Part shown: positions 1 to 8,890 of the stretch, one piece after another
How the letters are laid out: each line of letters begins with the position of its first letter
Numbering within the stretch: the first letter of the stretch is position 1
NCBI GenBank assembly: GCA_963789825.1
Contig: CAWBME010000010.1
Span: forward strand, 136,746 to 200,745
Direction: 5' to 3'
DNA from: PFL42 sp963789825
Lineage (GTDB): Bacteria; Chloroflexota; Anaerolineae; Anaerolineales; E44-bin32
DNA: 64,000 bases
The notes under the pieces: model-generated
The model's input: only the letters and a program-made list of their open reading frames with translations
What the model was told of the DNA's origin: nothing
The model's database searches: none
Position numbers and translations under genes: made by a program

Positions 1-795
1 GAGTTGATCAACCGCCAGACCGAGCTCGACCGCAACCCCGGCGGCTATGCTCGGCCGATGCGGGGCGAGATCTCTTTCGACGACGTCTCGTTCGCCCATC
101 AGGGCCAGCAAGCTGGCTTGCAGCACGTCAGCTTCCGCGCTGCGCCCGGTCAGACGATCGCCGTCGTCGGTCAAACCGGTTCGGGCAAGAGCACGCTGAT
201 CCGATTGCTCAACCGCATCTATGACGTCAGCCAAGGAGCTGTGCAAATCGACGGCGTCGATGTCCGCCAGTGGGACCTGGAGGCGCTGCGCCAGCAGATC
301 TCGATCATCGAGCAGGATGTGTTCCTGTTTTCGCGCAGCGTGGCAGAGAACATCGCCTTCGGCAAGCCGCAGGCCACCCAGGTGGAGATCGAAACCGCTG
401 CCCGCGCGGCGCAGGCGCACGAGTTCATCGCCGCGCTGCCGGAGGGTTACCAGACCGTCGTCGGTGAACGCGGGGTCACTCTGTCGGGCGGTCAGCGCCA
501 GCGCCTCGCCCTGGCACGGGCCTTCCTGACCCATCCCAGCATCCTGGTGCTGGACGATTCGACCGCCTCGATCGACAGCTCCACCGAAGACCAGATTCAG
601 CGGGCGATCTTCCGCGCCGCCGCCGGCCGCACGACGATCATCATCACCCATCGCCTGTCGCAGATCCGCTGGGCCGACCAGATCCTGGTGCTGCGCAAAG
701 GACGGCTCGTGGCCAGCGGCACCCACGCCGATCTGCTGGACACCTCCCCCGCCTACCGCCGCATCTTCAGCCCGGCGCTACGCGAGAGCGCATGA
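1..795 (+). CDS. ABC exporter subunit, ATPase part (5' end outside window)
   Basis: The frame is open at the left edge, so only the C-terminal part is present: the nucleotide-binding domain of a type-I ABC exporter (membrane domain plus ATPase fusion). Visible motifs in order are Walker A GQTGSGKST, Q-loop IIEQD, signature LSGGQRQR, Walker B ILVLDD and the switch His in ITHRLSQ. The residue after Walker B is Asp, not the catalytic Glu, as in the degenerate-site subunit of heterodimeric exporters. Its stop overlaps the next start (ATGA), so the two are translationally coupled and almost certainly form one transporter. Substrate (drug, lipid or peptide) cannot be read from the sequence. Confidence 0.9.
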   Translation, partial: ELINRQTELDRNPGGYARPMRGEISFDDVSFAHQGQQAGLQHVSFRAAPGQTIAVVGQTGSGKSTLIRLLNRIYDVSQGAVQIDGVDVRQWDLEALRQQISIIEQDVFLFSRSVAENIAFGKPQATQVEIETAARAAQAHEFIAALPEGYQTVVGERGVTLSGGQRQRLALARAFLTHPSILVLDDSTASIDSSTEDQIQRAIFRAAAGRTTIIITHRLSQIRWADQILVLRKGRLVASGTHADLLDTSPAYRRIFSPALRESA

Positions 796-2621
796 GCTTC
801 TTCGAAGGCCTCGACGCCGAGTCCTACGACCGCAGCTACCGCGACCGCGATCTGGCGCGGCGCATGCTGACCTACTTCCGACCGCACTCGCGGGCGCTGG
901 CCCTCTCGGTGGCGATGATCCTGCTGATCTCGCTGGCCGGCGCCATGCTGCCGATCATCGGCGCCCGCGGCGTCGACGCCATGGCCGCCGGGCGCAGCGG
1001 CAGCTGGGTGATCGTGCTGCCGCTGCTGGTGCTGGCGCTGGGCTTGGTGATCTGGGGCGCCAACTGGGTGCGCCGCCGGCTGACCAGCCGGGCGGTGGCC
1101 GATGTGATGCTTGCCCTGCGGCGCGATGGTTTCGCCGCCGCAGCCGAGCACGATCTCTCCTTCTACGACGATCTCGCCTCGGGCAAGGTCGTCAGCCGCA
1201 TCAGCTCCGACACCTCTGAGTTCGCCCAGGTGGTGGTGCTGGTGACCGACCTGCTGAGCGAGATCCTCGAGGCGCTGGTGCTGTTCGTCGTGCTGGTACG
1301 CATCGAGCCCAGCCTGATCCCCTGGCTGCTGGCGATGCTGCCCGTGGTCTTCGCCTTCTCCCTGATCTTTCGGCGCCTGGCGCGCACCGTCACCCGCCAG
1401 GGATTCCGGGCGATGGCCAACGTCAACAGCCTGGTCAAGGAGGCCGTCAGCGGGATCCAGGTCGCCAAGAACTTCCGCCAGGAAGCGACGATCTACCAGG
1501 AGTTCGACCGGGTAAACCAGCAGAGCTACCACATCAACCTGCGGCGCGGCTTCGTGCTGGCGATCGTATTTCCGGTGCTGAACGCGCTGGCCGGGATCGC
1601 CATCGCCATCCTGCTCTACGTTGGCGGACTCTATGCCGCCGCCGGGATCATCACCGTCGGCGCCTGGTACCTGTTCATCAACAGCATGGACCGCTTCTGG
1701 TACCCGGTGCTCAATCTGACCGCCTTCTGGAGTCAGGTGCAGGGCGGGCTGTCAGCCGCCGAGCGCATCTTCGCCCTGATCGACGCCGAGCCGGCGGTGG
1801 TTCAGGCCGAGCGCCAGCCGGTCCCCGTGCTGCGCGGCGAGATCACCTTCGACCAGGTCGACTTCTCGTACGGCAGGGGCGTGACGGTGCTATCCGGCTT
1901 CGACCTGCAAGTCGCCGCCGGCGAGACCGTGGCGCTCGTCGGCCATACCGGCGCCGGGAAGTCGTCCATCGCCCGCTTGATCACCCGCTTCTACGAGTAC
2001 CAGGGCGGCCGCCTGCTGGTGGACGGCCATGATCTGCGCACGCTCGACCTGCAGGCCTACCGCCGGCAACTGGGTGTCGTTTCGCAGGTTCCCTTCCTGT
2101 TCTCGGGAACCGTGCTCGACAACATCCGCTACGCCCGGCCGGAGACCAGCCTGGATGCGGTCGAAGCGCTGGCGCGGCGGATCGGCGAGGGCGAATGGTT
2201 GGAGGCGTTGCCGGAGGGCCTGCGCACCGAAGTCGGGGAGCGCGGCAGCCGATTGTCCATGGGGCAGCGGCAGTTGGTCAGCCTGATGCGGGTCCTGGTG
2301 CAGCGGCCGGCGATCTTCATCCTGGACGAGGCCACCGCCAACATCGACCCGTTCACCGAGCATCAGATCCAGCAGGCGCTCGAGCTGATCCTGGCTGCCA
2401 CCACCTCGGTACTGATCGCGCACCGGCTCTCGACCGTACAGGCGGCGGATCGCATCATCGTGCTGCAGAACGGGCGCATCCTCGAGCAGGGCAACCACCG
2501 TTCCTTGCTTGCCGGCGGCGGCCACTACGCCGATCTGTACAACACCTACTTCCGCCACCAGTCGCTGGCGTACATCGAAGCCGCCCGCCAGGCGGCGCTT
2601 TCCGGCGCCGAGGGGTTATAG
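792..2621 (+). CDS. ABC exporter subunit, membrane domain plus ATPase
   Basis: A full-length half-transporter of 609 aa. An N-terminal six-helix ABC_membrane domain occupies roughly residues 30-310 and is followed by an ATPase domain. Motifs are Walker A GHTGAGKSS, Q-loop VVSQVPFLF, signature LSMGQRQ, Walker B IFILDEAT and switch IAHRLST. Walker B carries the catalytic Glu, but the signature has Met in place of the first Gly (LSMGQ). This is complementary to the upstream subunit, which has a normal signature and an Asp at the catalytic position. Together they would give one consensus and one degenerate ATP site, the usual heterodimeric exporter arrangement. Start ATG overlaps the upstream stop by 4 nt. 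Confidence 0.95.
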   Translation: MSFFEGLDAESYDRSYRDRDLARRMLTYFRPHSRALALSVAMILLISLAGAMLPIIGARGVDAMAAGRSGSWVIVLPLLVLALGLVIWGANWVRRRLTSRAVADVMLALRRDGFAAAAEHDLSFYDDLASGKVVSRISSDTSEFAQVVVLVTDLLSEILEALVLFVVLVRIEPSLIPWLLAMLPVVFAFSLIFRRLARTVTRQGFRAMANVNSLVKEAVSGIQVAKNFRQEATIYQEFDRVNQQSYHINLRRGFVLAIVFPVLNALAGIAIAILLYVGGLYAAAGIITVGAWYLFINSMDRFWYPVLNLTAFWSQVQGGLSAAERIFALIDAEPAVVQAERQPVPVLRGEITFDQVDFSYGRGVTVLSGFDLQVAAGETVALVGHTGAGKSSIARLITRFYEYQGGRLLVDGHDLRTLDLQAYRRQLGVVSQVPFLFSGTVLDNIRYARPETSLDAVEALARRIGEGEWLEALPEGLRTEVGERGSRLSMGQRQLVSLMRVLVQRPAIFILDEATANIDPFTEHQIQQALELILAATTSVLIAHRLSTVQAADRIIVLQNGRILEQGNHRSLLAGGGHYADLYNTYFRHQSLAYIEAARQAALSGAEGL

Positions 2622-2655
2622 GTCCTAGGTTGCATTGCCGCCCCCCGGGACGATG

Positions 2656-2664
2656 TGCTAGAGT
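2656..2664 (+). promoter_or_regulatory. Extended -10 promoter candidate
   Basis: TGC followed by TAGAGT, an extended -10 type element. Transcription would start near 2671, downstream of a TTG codon at 2668. This argues for initiation at the ATG at 2695 in the next gene. Confidence 0.4.
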
Positions 2665-2694
2665 CAATTGCCTCGCTGCCTGAGGCATATGCCG

Positions 2695-4272
2695 ATGGAC
2701 CTGGCCCCTCGCTCAACCATTGACGATGGCCTGATCGAAGGCCGCCCCTGCTTCGTGTGCGGGGGCCATGCGCTGCACGCGGTCCACGTCGAAGGCATCC
2801 CCGACTACGTTGCTTGCTCCGACTGCCAATCGGCCTTCGTCCTCGATGTGACCGGCGACTGGCTGATGTACGGCAAGATCCACGCCGACTACTCCGAGGC
2901 CCGGCGAGTGGCGCTGCGGCAGTGGGCCAGCCCGGAGGAGGTGATGCGCTCGGCCGCCGAAGACCGGCGCCTGGCGGCGGTCGAACTGGCGGCTGAGTCC
3001 CTGCCCGAGGCGACAGCCGCCGACGCCTTTCCCGAACCGGCGTCCGAGAATGACCTGCCCACCCCGCACGCACAGGCTGGCGGGCCAGTCAAGGAAGATG
3101 AAAGCGAGGATCTCGAGGCGGCTGCCATGCCGGCTCTGTTCGCCATCAACTCGACCTTGGAAGACAAGGCGCCCGCCGCGCAGGAGTTCGCCGGCATTCC
3201 CTCGGAAGAGGCCGAAGGCGACCTCGACGACTTCACCTCCCGGCTGGCCGCCCTGGCCGGCGTGCCGATCGAGGACTTTCTGTTCGACACCGAAGAAGAA
3301 CCTCTGGGCGAGGACGTGGTGTTGCGGGACGCTCTTCTGGGGATCAGCCAGGGACCCGCCGCCGGAGGCGAGGCGAGCGACGACTGGCTCGTGCTGCCCG
3401 AGGAACCTGCTCCATGGCAGCTGCCCCAACCCCCGGCACCGGCGGCCGAGGTCGCGGGCGCGCCTCGCTCATTGTGGCACACCGAGCAGCCCGACCTCGA
3501 TCTCTTCGCCCTCTCCCCCTTCGCCAGTGCGCCCCCTGCTCCCGAGGCGGCTGAGGCGCCGATTGCCCTGGGCGATCAGGCGGCTCCATCCCCGGTCGGG
3601 CCTGCGCCCGCAGCCGCACTGCCACCCGATCACGGCGAAGTGGCGGCCGTTGGGCCCGAGCACGAGTCCCCGGCTGACCCACCGCCCGGGTTGCGCTACC
3701 GGACCGTGATTCGCGGCACGAAGGTGCAGCTACCCCGTGGCGCTTGCGCGCACTGCATGGCGACCCCAGCCCGGCGCAAGCTGAACGTGCGCGGCTCTCT
3801 CCCGGCAGGCCAGGTGCTCGGCCAACGACGCCCTACCCGCTTCGCTATTCCGCTCTGCAGTCGCTGCCACAAGCGGGCCGGCAGCCGGACACCAGAGGAG
3901 CGCTCCGCCCGACTGCAGGCATACCTGATCTCAGCCCTAGTGGCGCTGTTCGTGTTGATCGTCACCCTGCTGCTGAATGTGGTCGACCTGCAAGGAGGCA
4001 ACGCGGTCAGCGGCCTGCTGCTGCTGATCATCCTGGTGCTGGGGTACGCCATCCCCTCTGTGATGCTGTCCAGCAGGGCCAATCGCTTCCTGCCGCCAGA
4101 GGACGCGCTCTACGTGCAAACAACTCTGCTCGTCCCCGAGGAGACCCAGGGGCTGGAAACCGCCTTCGAATGGCGGAATCGCGAATACGCCGAGCGCTTT
4201 CTCGGCGCCAACCAGGAGGCAATTCTGGGACGCGCCATCGAGGTCAAGGACCGCTCCGCGCTCCCCGGATGA
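2695..4272 (+). CDS. Hypothetical membrane protein with two zinc-ribbon motifs
   Basis: I do not recognise this as a named family. The N-terminus has a CxxC...CxxC pair (CFVCGG and ACSDC) like a zinc ribbon. A long acidic, Pro/Ala-rich and presumably disordered stretch follows to about residue 330. A second Cys cluster (CAHC ... CSRC) then precedes two adjacent hydrophobic helices and a soluble tail of about 75 residues. It may be a membrane-anchored zinc-ribbon scaffold or sensor. Start choice: TGAGG at 2681-2685 is 9 nt from ATG 2695. An in-frame ATG at 2689 is too close to it, and a TTG at 2668 lies before the predicted transcription start. The next gene, also a zinc-ribbon protein, lies 33 nt downstream. 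Confidence 0.6.
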   Translation: MDLAPRSTIDDGLIEGRPCFVCGGHALHAVHVEGIPDYVACSDCQSAFVLDVTGDWLMYGKIHADYSEARRVALRQWASPEEVMRSAAEDRRLAAVELAAESLPEATAADAFPEPASENDLPTPHAQAGGPVKEDESEDLEAAAMPALFAINSTLEDKAPAAQEFAGIPSEEAEGDLDDFTSRLAALAGVPIEDFLFDTEEEPLGEDVVLRDALLGISQGPAAGGEASDDWLVLPEEPAPWQLPQPPAPAAEVAGAPRSLWHTEQPDLDLFALSPFASAPPAPEAAEAPIALGDQAAPSPVGPAPAAALPPDHGEVAAVGPEHESPADPPPGLRYRTVIRGTKVQLPRGACAHCMATPARRKLNVRGSLPAGQVLGQRRPTRFAIPLCSRCHKRAGSRTPEERSARLQAYLISALVALFVLIVTLLLNVVDLQGGNAVSGLLLLIILVLGYAIPSVMLSSRANRFLPPEDALYVQTTLLVPEETQGLETAFEWRNREYAERFLGANQEAILGRAIEVKDRSALPG

Positions 4273-4305
4273 CGTAGGGAGGTCGGCCGTCCCCCGCCAG
4301 CCAGC

Positions 4306-4795
4306 ATGAGCCTGCTGCCACGCACCCATCCCTTGGGGGTATGCCCGTCGTGCGGGGTGATCCATGGGCCCGGACAGCCACCTTGCCCAGCCCCGCCTGA
4401 TTCGGCACCGGGTTCCCTGCCGACGTCACCGGCGGACACGCCCCTTCAGGTTGGGCCGGGTACCCTTGCCCTCGCCCCTCTCAGCCAAGGCGACGCCAGC
4501 CCGCCCGGCGTCGCGCCCGCTGTCCGACGAGAAGATCCGCTCGTTGCTCGACCAGGGGATCATCGTCGACGAGGACGTCCATGGCCTGCGTCTGACCGGC
4601 AAGCCAGTGAGCGGACGCGGCAAGGGGACCGGCCAGCTGAGCGCAAGCGACATCGTACGCCTCGCCGCCGACCTGGACGGTGGCGTGCTCCCGGCCGATC
4701 AGCGGCGGCACTGTCCCCACTGCGACGCAGTCGTACCCCCGCGTGCCAGCCGCTGCGAGTGGTGCGGCAAGAGCCTGGCGCCCCCGCCCACCTGA
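4306..4795 (+). CDS. Hypothetical zinc-ribbon protein, apparent frameshift
   Basis: Two frames together make one plausible protein. From ATG 4306 the first frame has a half zinc ribbon (GVCPSCGVIHG) and a Pro-rich linker. From about 4515 coding character moves one frame over, where LSDEKIRSLLDQGIIV leads into a C-terminal ribbon with CPHC and CEWC ending at 4795. The switch lies somewhere in 4480-4530, in a GC-rich stretch, and fits a single-base indel like those elsewhere in this window. It could also be a decayed gene. Function unknown. Its position just after another zinc-ribbon protein suggests a shared job. Confidence 0.45.
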
Positions 4796-4846
4796 CCCAC
4801 AGCTGCCCGCCGATCAAATCCCCCTCCAAGGGGAGACTTCGCCCGG

Positions 4847-4852
4847 TATAAT
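4847..4852 (+). promoter_or_regulatory. -10 box upstream of uvrA
   Basis: A perfect TATAAT lies 35 nt upstream of the uvrA start. No convincing -35 hexamer is seen at the expected distance. Confidence 0.4.
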
Positions 4853-4887
4853 GACCGGCTCGAAGCTTTCCAGATGGGGCAGCAGCC

Positions 4888-7770
4888 ATGCGGCAGGACC
4901 AGATCGTCGTCGTCGGGGCGCGGCAGCACAACCTGAAGAACGTCAACGTCGCCATCCCGCGCGACAAGCTGGTGGTGATCTCGGGCATCTCCGGATCGGG
5001 CAAGTCCTCCCTGGCGTTCGACACGATCTTCGCCGAGGGCCAACGCCGCTACGTCGAATCGCTCTCCGCCTACGCTCGCCAATTCCTTGGCCAGCTGGAC
5101 AAGCCGGATGTGGACTCGATCGACGGGTTGTCGCCCGCCGTGTCGATCGACCAGAAAGGGGTCTCCCACAACCCCCGCTCGACCGTCGGCACCGTCACCG
5201 AGACGTACGACTACCTGCGGTTGCTCTTCGCCCGAATCGGGACGCCGCATTGCCCGATCTGCGGGCGGCCGGTTGTGCAGCAGTCCGCCCAGGAGATCGT
5301 GGAAGCGCTGGAAGCGCTGCCCGACGGCGCGCGCCTGCTGCTGCTGGCCCCGCTGGTGCGCGGGCGCAAGGGAACACACCAGGCGGTGTTCGACGAGGCG
5401 CGCCAGTCCGGCTTCACTCGCGTGCGTGTCGACGGCCAGGTGCACCCGATCGAAGAAGCGCCCAAGCTGGATCGCTACAAGATCCACGAGATCGAGGCGG
5501 TCGTTGACCGCCTGGTCATCCAGTCGCAGGCCGGCGAGGAGGCCGAGGCCGCCCGCACCCGGCTCACCGACAGCGTCGAGACCGCCATGCGCTGGGGCAA
5601 TGGCGGGATGATCGTCGCCCATCTCAACGCCAATCCCCCGGCCGATATCCCATTCTCAGAGCGGCTGGCCTGCCCCGAACACGGCACGACGCTGTCCGAG
5701 ATCGAACCGCGCACCTTCTCCTTCAACACCCCACACGGCGCCTGCCCGGAGTGCCAGGGGCTGGGCAGCAAGCTGGAGATCGACCCTGATCGCATCATCC
5801 CCGACCGGAGCCTATCGATCAACGACGGCGCGGTGGTGGCGATGGAGTGGTCGAACCAGAGCCGCGAGCGCCGCGGCTACTACTGGCAGATGGTCGAAGC
5901 GGTCGCCGAAGCCTACAAGATCGACCTCGAGGCGCCGGTCTCGCGCCTGGCGGCGAAGCAACTACAGCTGATTCTCTACGGCACCGGCGAGGAAGAGGTG
6001 CAGGTGCGCTATGTCAGCCGCGAGGGACGTCGGGCGAGCTTCCGCGCCTCGTATGAGGGCATCATCGGCAACCTCGAGCGCCGCTACCAGGAGACGCAGT
6101 CTGACTTCATTCGCAGCCGGATCCAGGAATACATGTCGGAGCGGCCCTGTCCGACGTGCGGCGGTAAGCGCCTCCGCCCCGAGGCGCTGGCCGTCACCGT
6201 CGACGATGCCAACATCGTCGAGGTGACCGCCTGGCCGGTAGTGCGTACGCTGGGCTGGGTCAAACGACTGCAGGATCCGGCCGGCTCGCTCAGCCCCCGG
6301 CAGCAGCAGATCGCCGACCGCGTGCTGAAGGAGATCTACAACCGGCTGGGCTTCCTGGTCGACGTCGGGCTGGACTACCTGACGCTTGACCGCTCGGCGG
6401 CGACGCTCTCCGGCGGCGAGGCGCAGCGCATCCGCCTGGCAACGCAGATCGGCTCACGCCTGATGGGTGTGCTCTACGTGCTGGATGAGCCCTCGATCGG
6501 CCTGCACCCGCGCGACAACGACCGGCTGATCCGCACGCTGGAGGGCATCCGCGACCTGGGCAACACCGTGCTGGTGGTTGAGCACGACGAAGCCACCATC
6601 CGCGCCGCCGACTGGGTGATCGACCTCGGCCCGGGCGCCGGCGGCGCTGGCGGGGAGATCGTGGCTCAGGGAACGGTAGCCCAGGTGTCCCGCAATCACG
6701 CCTCGGTCACCGGGCGCTACCTGGCCGGCAAGCTGCGCATCGACGTTCCGAACCAGCGCCGAGGGGGCAACGGCAAGTTCCTGACGATCGTCGGCGCGCG
6801 CGAGAACAACCTCAAGGACATCACGGTGCACATTCCGCTTGGCCGCTTCGTGTGCATCACCGGGGTCTCGGGCTCGGGGAAGTCCACCCTGGTCGTTGAG
6901 GTGCTGCACAAGGCGCTGGCGCGCACGCTGCACGGAGCCCACGAGATGGCGGGGGATTTCGACCGTCTCGAGGGTGTCGAGCACATCGACAAGGTCATCA
7001 ACATCGACCAGAGCCCGATCGGCCGCACGCCGCGCTCCAATCCCGGGACCTACACCGGCTTGTTTGACGAGATCCGCAGCCTGTTCGCCGAGCTGCCCGA
7101 ATCCAAGGTGCGCGGCTACAAAGCCGGCCGGTTCTCCTTCAATGTACACGGCGGGCGTTGCGAAGCCTGCGAGGGCCAAGGCCAGCTGCGCATCGAGATG
7201 CAGTTCCTGCCGGATGTGTACGTCCAATGCGAGGTCTGTCATAGGGCACGCTTCAACCGCGAGACCCTCCAGGTGCGCTTCAAGGACAAGACGATCGCCG
7301 ATGTACTCAGCATGACCATCGACGAGGCGGTGGGGTTCTTCGCCGCCTTCCCCGCGATGGTGCGCAAACTGAAGACGCTGCAGGACGTCGGTCTGGGCTA
7401 CGTCACCATCGGCCAGCCCGCGCCGACTCTCTCCGGCGGCGAGGCCCAGCGGGTCAAGCTTTCGCGCGAGCTCTCGCGGCGCTCAACCGGCCACACGCTG
7501 TACGTGCTCGACGAGCCCTCGGTCGGCCTGCACGCCGCGGATGTGCACATGCTGATCGAGGTTCTGCAACAGCTGGTCGATCAGGGCAACACGGTCGTGA
7601 TCATCGAGCACCATCCGGATATCATCAAGGTCGCCGACTGGGTGATCGACCTTGGGCCCGAAGGGGGCGAGCGCGGCGGCGAGCTGGTTGCCGAGGGGAC
7701 GCCGGAACAGATTTGCCAGGTGCCAGCCTCCTACACCGGCGTCTTCCTCCTTCCCCACTTGGACAGCTGA
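4888..7770 (+). CDS. uvrA: Excinuclease ABC subunit A
   Basis: The damage-recognition ATPase of nucleotide excision repair, which acts as a dimer with UvrB. It is full length (960 aa against about 940 usual). Motifs in order: first Walker A GISGSGKSS (near residue 35), CPIC and CPEC zinc-finger cysteines, CPTCGGKRL, first signature LSGGEAQRIRLA, second Walker A GVSGSGKST, the C-terminal zinc module CEACEGQG ... CEVC, and second signature LSGGEAQRVKLS followed by LYVLDEPSVGLH. No frameshift and every motif is intact. It stands alone, with no uvrB or uvrC nearby, and no SOS-type box was recognised upstream. Confidence 0.98.
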   Translation: MRQDQIVVVGARQHNLKNVNVAIPRDKLVVISGISGSGKSSLAFDTIFAEGQRRYVESLSAYARQFLGQLDKPDVDSIDGLSPAVSIDQKGVSHNPRSTVGTVTETYDYLRLLFARIGTPHCPICGRPVVQQSAQEIVEALEALPDGARLLLLAPLVRGRKGTHQAVFDEARQSGFTRVRVDGQVHPIEEAPKLDRYKIHEIEAVVDRLVIQSQAGEEAEAARTRLTDSVETAMRWGNGGMIVAHLNANPPADIPFSERLACPEHGTTLSEIEPRTFSFNTPHGACPECQGLGSKLEIDPDRIIPDRSLSINDGAVVAMEWSNQSRERRGYYWQMVEAVAEAYKIDLEAPVSRLAAKQLQLILYGTGEEEVQVRYVSREGRRASFRASYEGIIGNLERRYQETQSDFIRSRIQEYMSERPCPTCGGKRLRPEALAVTVDDANIVEVTAWPVVRTLGWVKRLQDPAGSLSPRQQQIADRVLKEIYNRLGFLVDVGLDYLTLDRSAATLSGGEAQRIRLATQIGSRLMGVLYVLDEPSIGLHPRDNDRLIRTLEGIRDLGNTVLVVEHDEATIRAADWVIDLGPGAGGAGGEIVAQGTVAQVSRNHASVTGRYLAGKLRIDVPNQRRGGNGKFLTIVGARENNLKDITVHIPLGRFVCITGVSGSGKSTLVVEVLHKALARTLHGAHEMAGDFDRLEGVEHIDKVINIDQSPIGRTPRSNPGTYTGLFDEIRSLFAELPESKVRGYKAGRFSFNVHGGRCEACEGQGQLRIEMQFLPDVYVQCEVCHRARFNRETLQVRFKDKTIADVLSMTIDEAVGFFAAFPAMVRKLKTLQDVGLGYVTIGQPAPTLSGGEAQRVKLSRELSRRSTGHTLYVLDEPSVGLHAADVHMLIEVLQQLVDQGNTVVIIEHHPDIIKVADWVIDLGPEGGERGGELVAEGTPEQICQVPASYTGVFLLPHLDS

Positions 7771-7792
7771 CTCTGAGCATAGGCCGCGCCCG

Positions 7793-7919
7793 CTAGGGGC
7801 CCCTCGCGACGAAGCATGCCGTATCGCACCCCGTTCGGGCTGAGAGCCCCAGCCCGCCGGGGCGGGACGGCGGCGTGCCGCCGGACTGCGCGGCACGAAC
7901 GGTGCTTCGCCCCTACGTC
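7793..7919. repeat. Multi-stem palindromic intergenic element
   Basis: Nested inverted repeats fill the gap between convergent uvrA and the DUF2148 gene: CGAAGCA 7810-7816 with TGCTTCG 7903-7909; CCGTTCG 7831-7837 with CGAACGG 7896-7902; and the tight hairpin CGGCGGC 7868-7874 with GCCGCCG 7877-7883. It may act as a bidirectional terminator or be a REP-like element. Confidence 0.5.
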
Positions 7920-8441
7920 GAGGCCTTGACCGGCCGATCGAAGTAGATGCTCTTGCCGCTGGCCGACAGCGGCACCCCCATCACCACATCGGCGTCGATC
8001 AGCCCAAGCTGGCGCGCCACCACGCCGGCACGGTACATGATCCGGTTGTCGACATTCAGCATGCCGGCCGTCTTCACCGCCGAACCCAGGGCGATGCCCA
8101 GGTCGAGCAGGCGAATGGCACAGCTGGGACCGCGGAACTCGCCGTCGAAGGTGTTGGTGGCGATGCACACTTCGGCGCCGCAGGCGCCGCAATCCAGATC
8201 GCACACCCCCGCTTCCTTCAAGCCGATCAACACCACGGCCTGCGAGGCGAGCACGTTCTCCCCGTCACGGTCGAAATTGCCCTTGCCGCTGCGCCGCCCG
8301 TACTCGATCATCCCCTGCCCCAGCTGCTGGAGTTGCACGCCCTCCAGCGTCCGCACCACGACATAGTCATCGCCGCGCGCCTTCGGCGCCGTGCGCGCGG
8401 CGATCTCCATCAAGCTCCGCCACCATCGTCAACGATGCCAT
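7913..8441 (-). CDS. DUF2148 ferredoxin-like domain protein (frameshift near start)
   Basis: Matches the DUF2148 family (ferredoxin-domain proteins of unknown function). Visible are the N-terminal AARTAPKARGDDY block, the Cys cluster CDLDCGACGAEVC, presumably binding an Fe-S cluster, and a Gly-rich C-terminus with MGVPLSASGKSI. The long frame from about 8413 lacks a proper start. One frame over, ATG at 8441 has an AGGAG ribosome site 7 nt upstream and reads MASLTMVAEL directly into MEIAARTAPK if one base is removed near 8410. I therefore place the start at 8441 with an apparent one-base insertion. It is encoded alone, convergent with uvrA. Redox partner unknown. Confidence 0.75.
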
Positions 8442-8890
8442 GCCTGCTCTCCTGGGATTGGATCGGGACGTCGCGGGCCTCGGCCCAGCGTCCCCTCTCC
8501 AGCCTGGCACGCGCCGGGACCAGGCGCAAGTGTGGAACCATCCACTGGCTGGAGGAATGTCCTCCCCGCTCGATCGCCTTGGAAGCAGCGGTCCAGGATT
8601 GGCGAGGCTGCGCTCCCGTCGCCCGGGATGGGTCCGCAACGCACAAATCGAGCGGAATGGCCCTCTCGGCCACCCTGTCGCTGCAGCGCGAGCCGAGGGA
8701 GCTTCTCCCACCGCCGCTCTCTCAGCCGGAGGCAGTGACGAGGTGTGTGCGGGGCAGTCGCCAGGCGAAGGGCCCGGCGAAGCGTCGCAGCCGGTGGTTG
8801 CGTTGGGCGGAGCGCCCTTCGATTCAGCGTGGAGTGTCGGTGCCGCTGGATGGCGGCCAGACAGGCGGGCCAGGGTTCTTGGGGCTGTCG
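8442..8890. other. No gene recognised
   Basis: About 450 bp between the DUF2148 start and the permease stop. The open frames here have no protein-like composition and no ribosome site. Apart from the DUF2148 ribosome site at its left edge I see nothing to annotate. Confidence 0.5.

Noticed and set aside
2668..2694. TTG start for the zinc-ribbon membrane protein
   Set aside because: It lies at or before the predicted transcription start and has no ribosome site; ATG 2695 fits better.
8367..8890. C-terminal extension of the MacB-like permease into this region in the first frame
   Set aside because: After 9146 that frame is Arg/Pro-rich and unlike the family. The true C-terminus is in another frame and ends at 8891.
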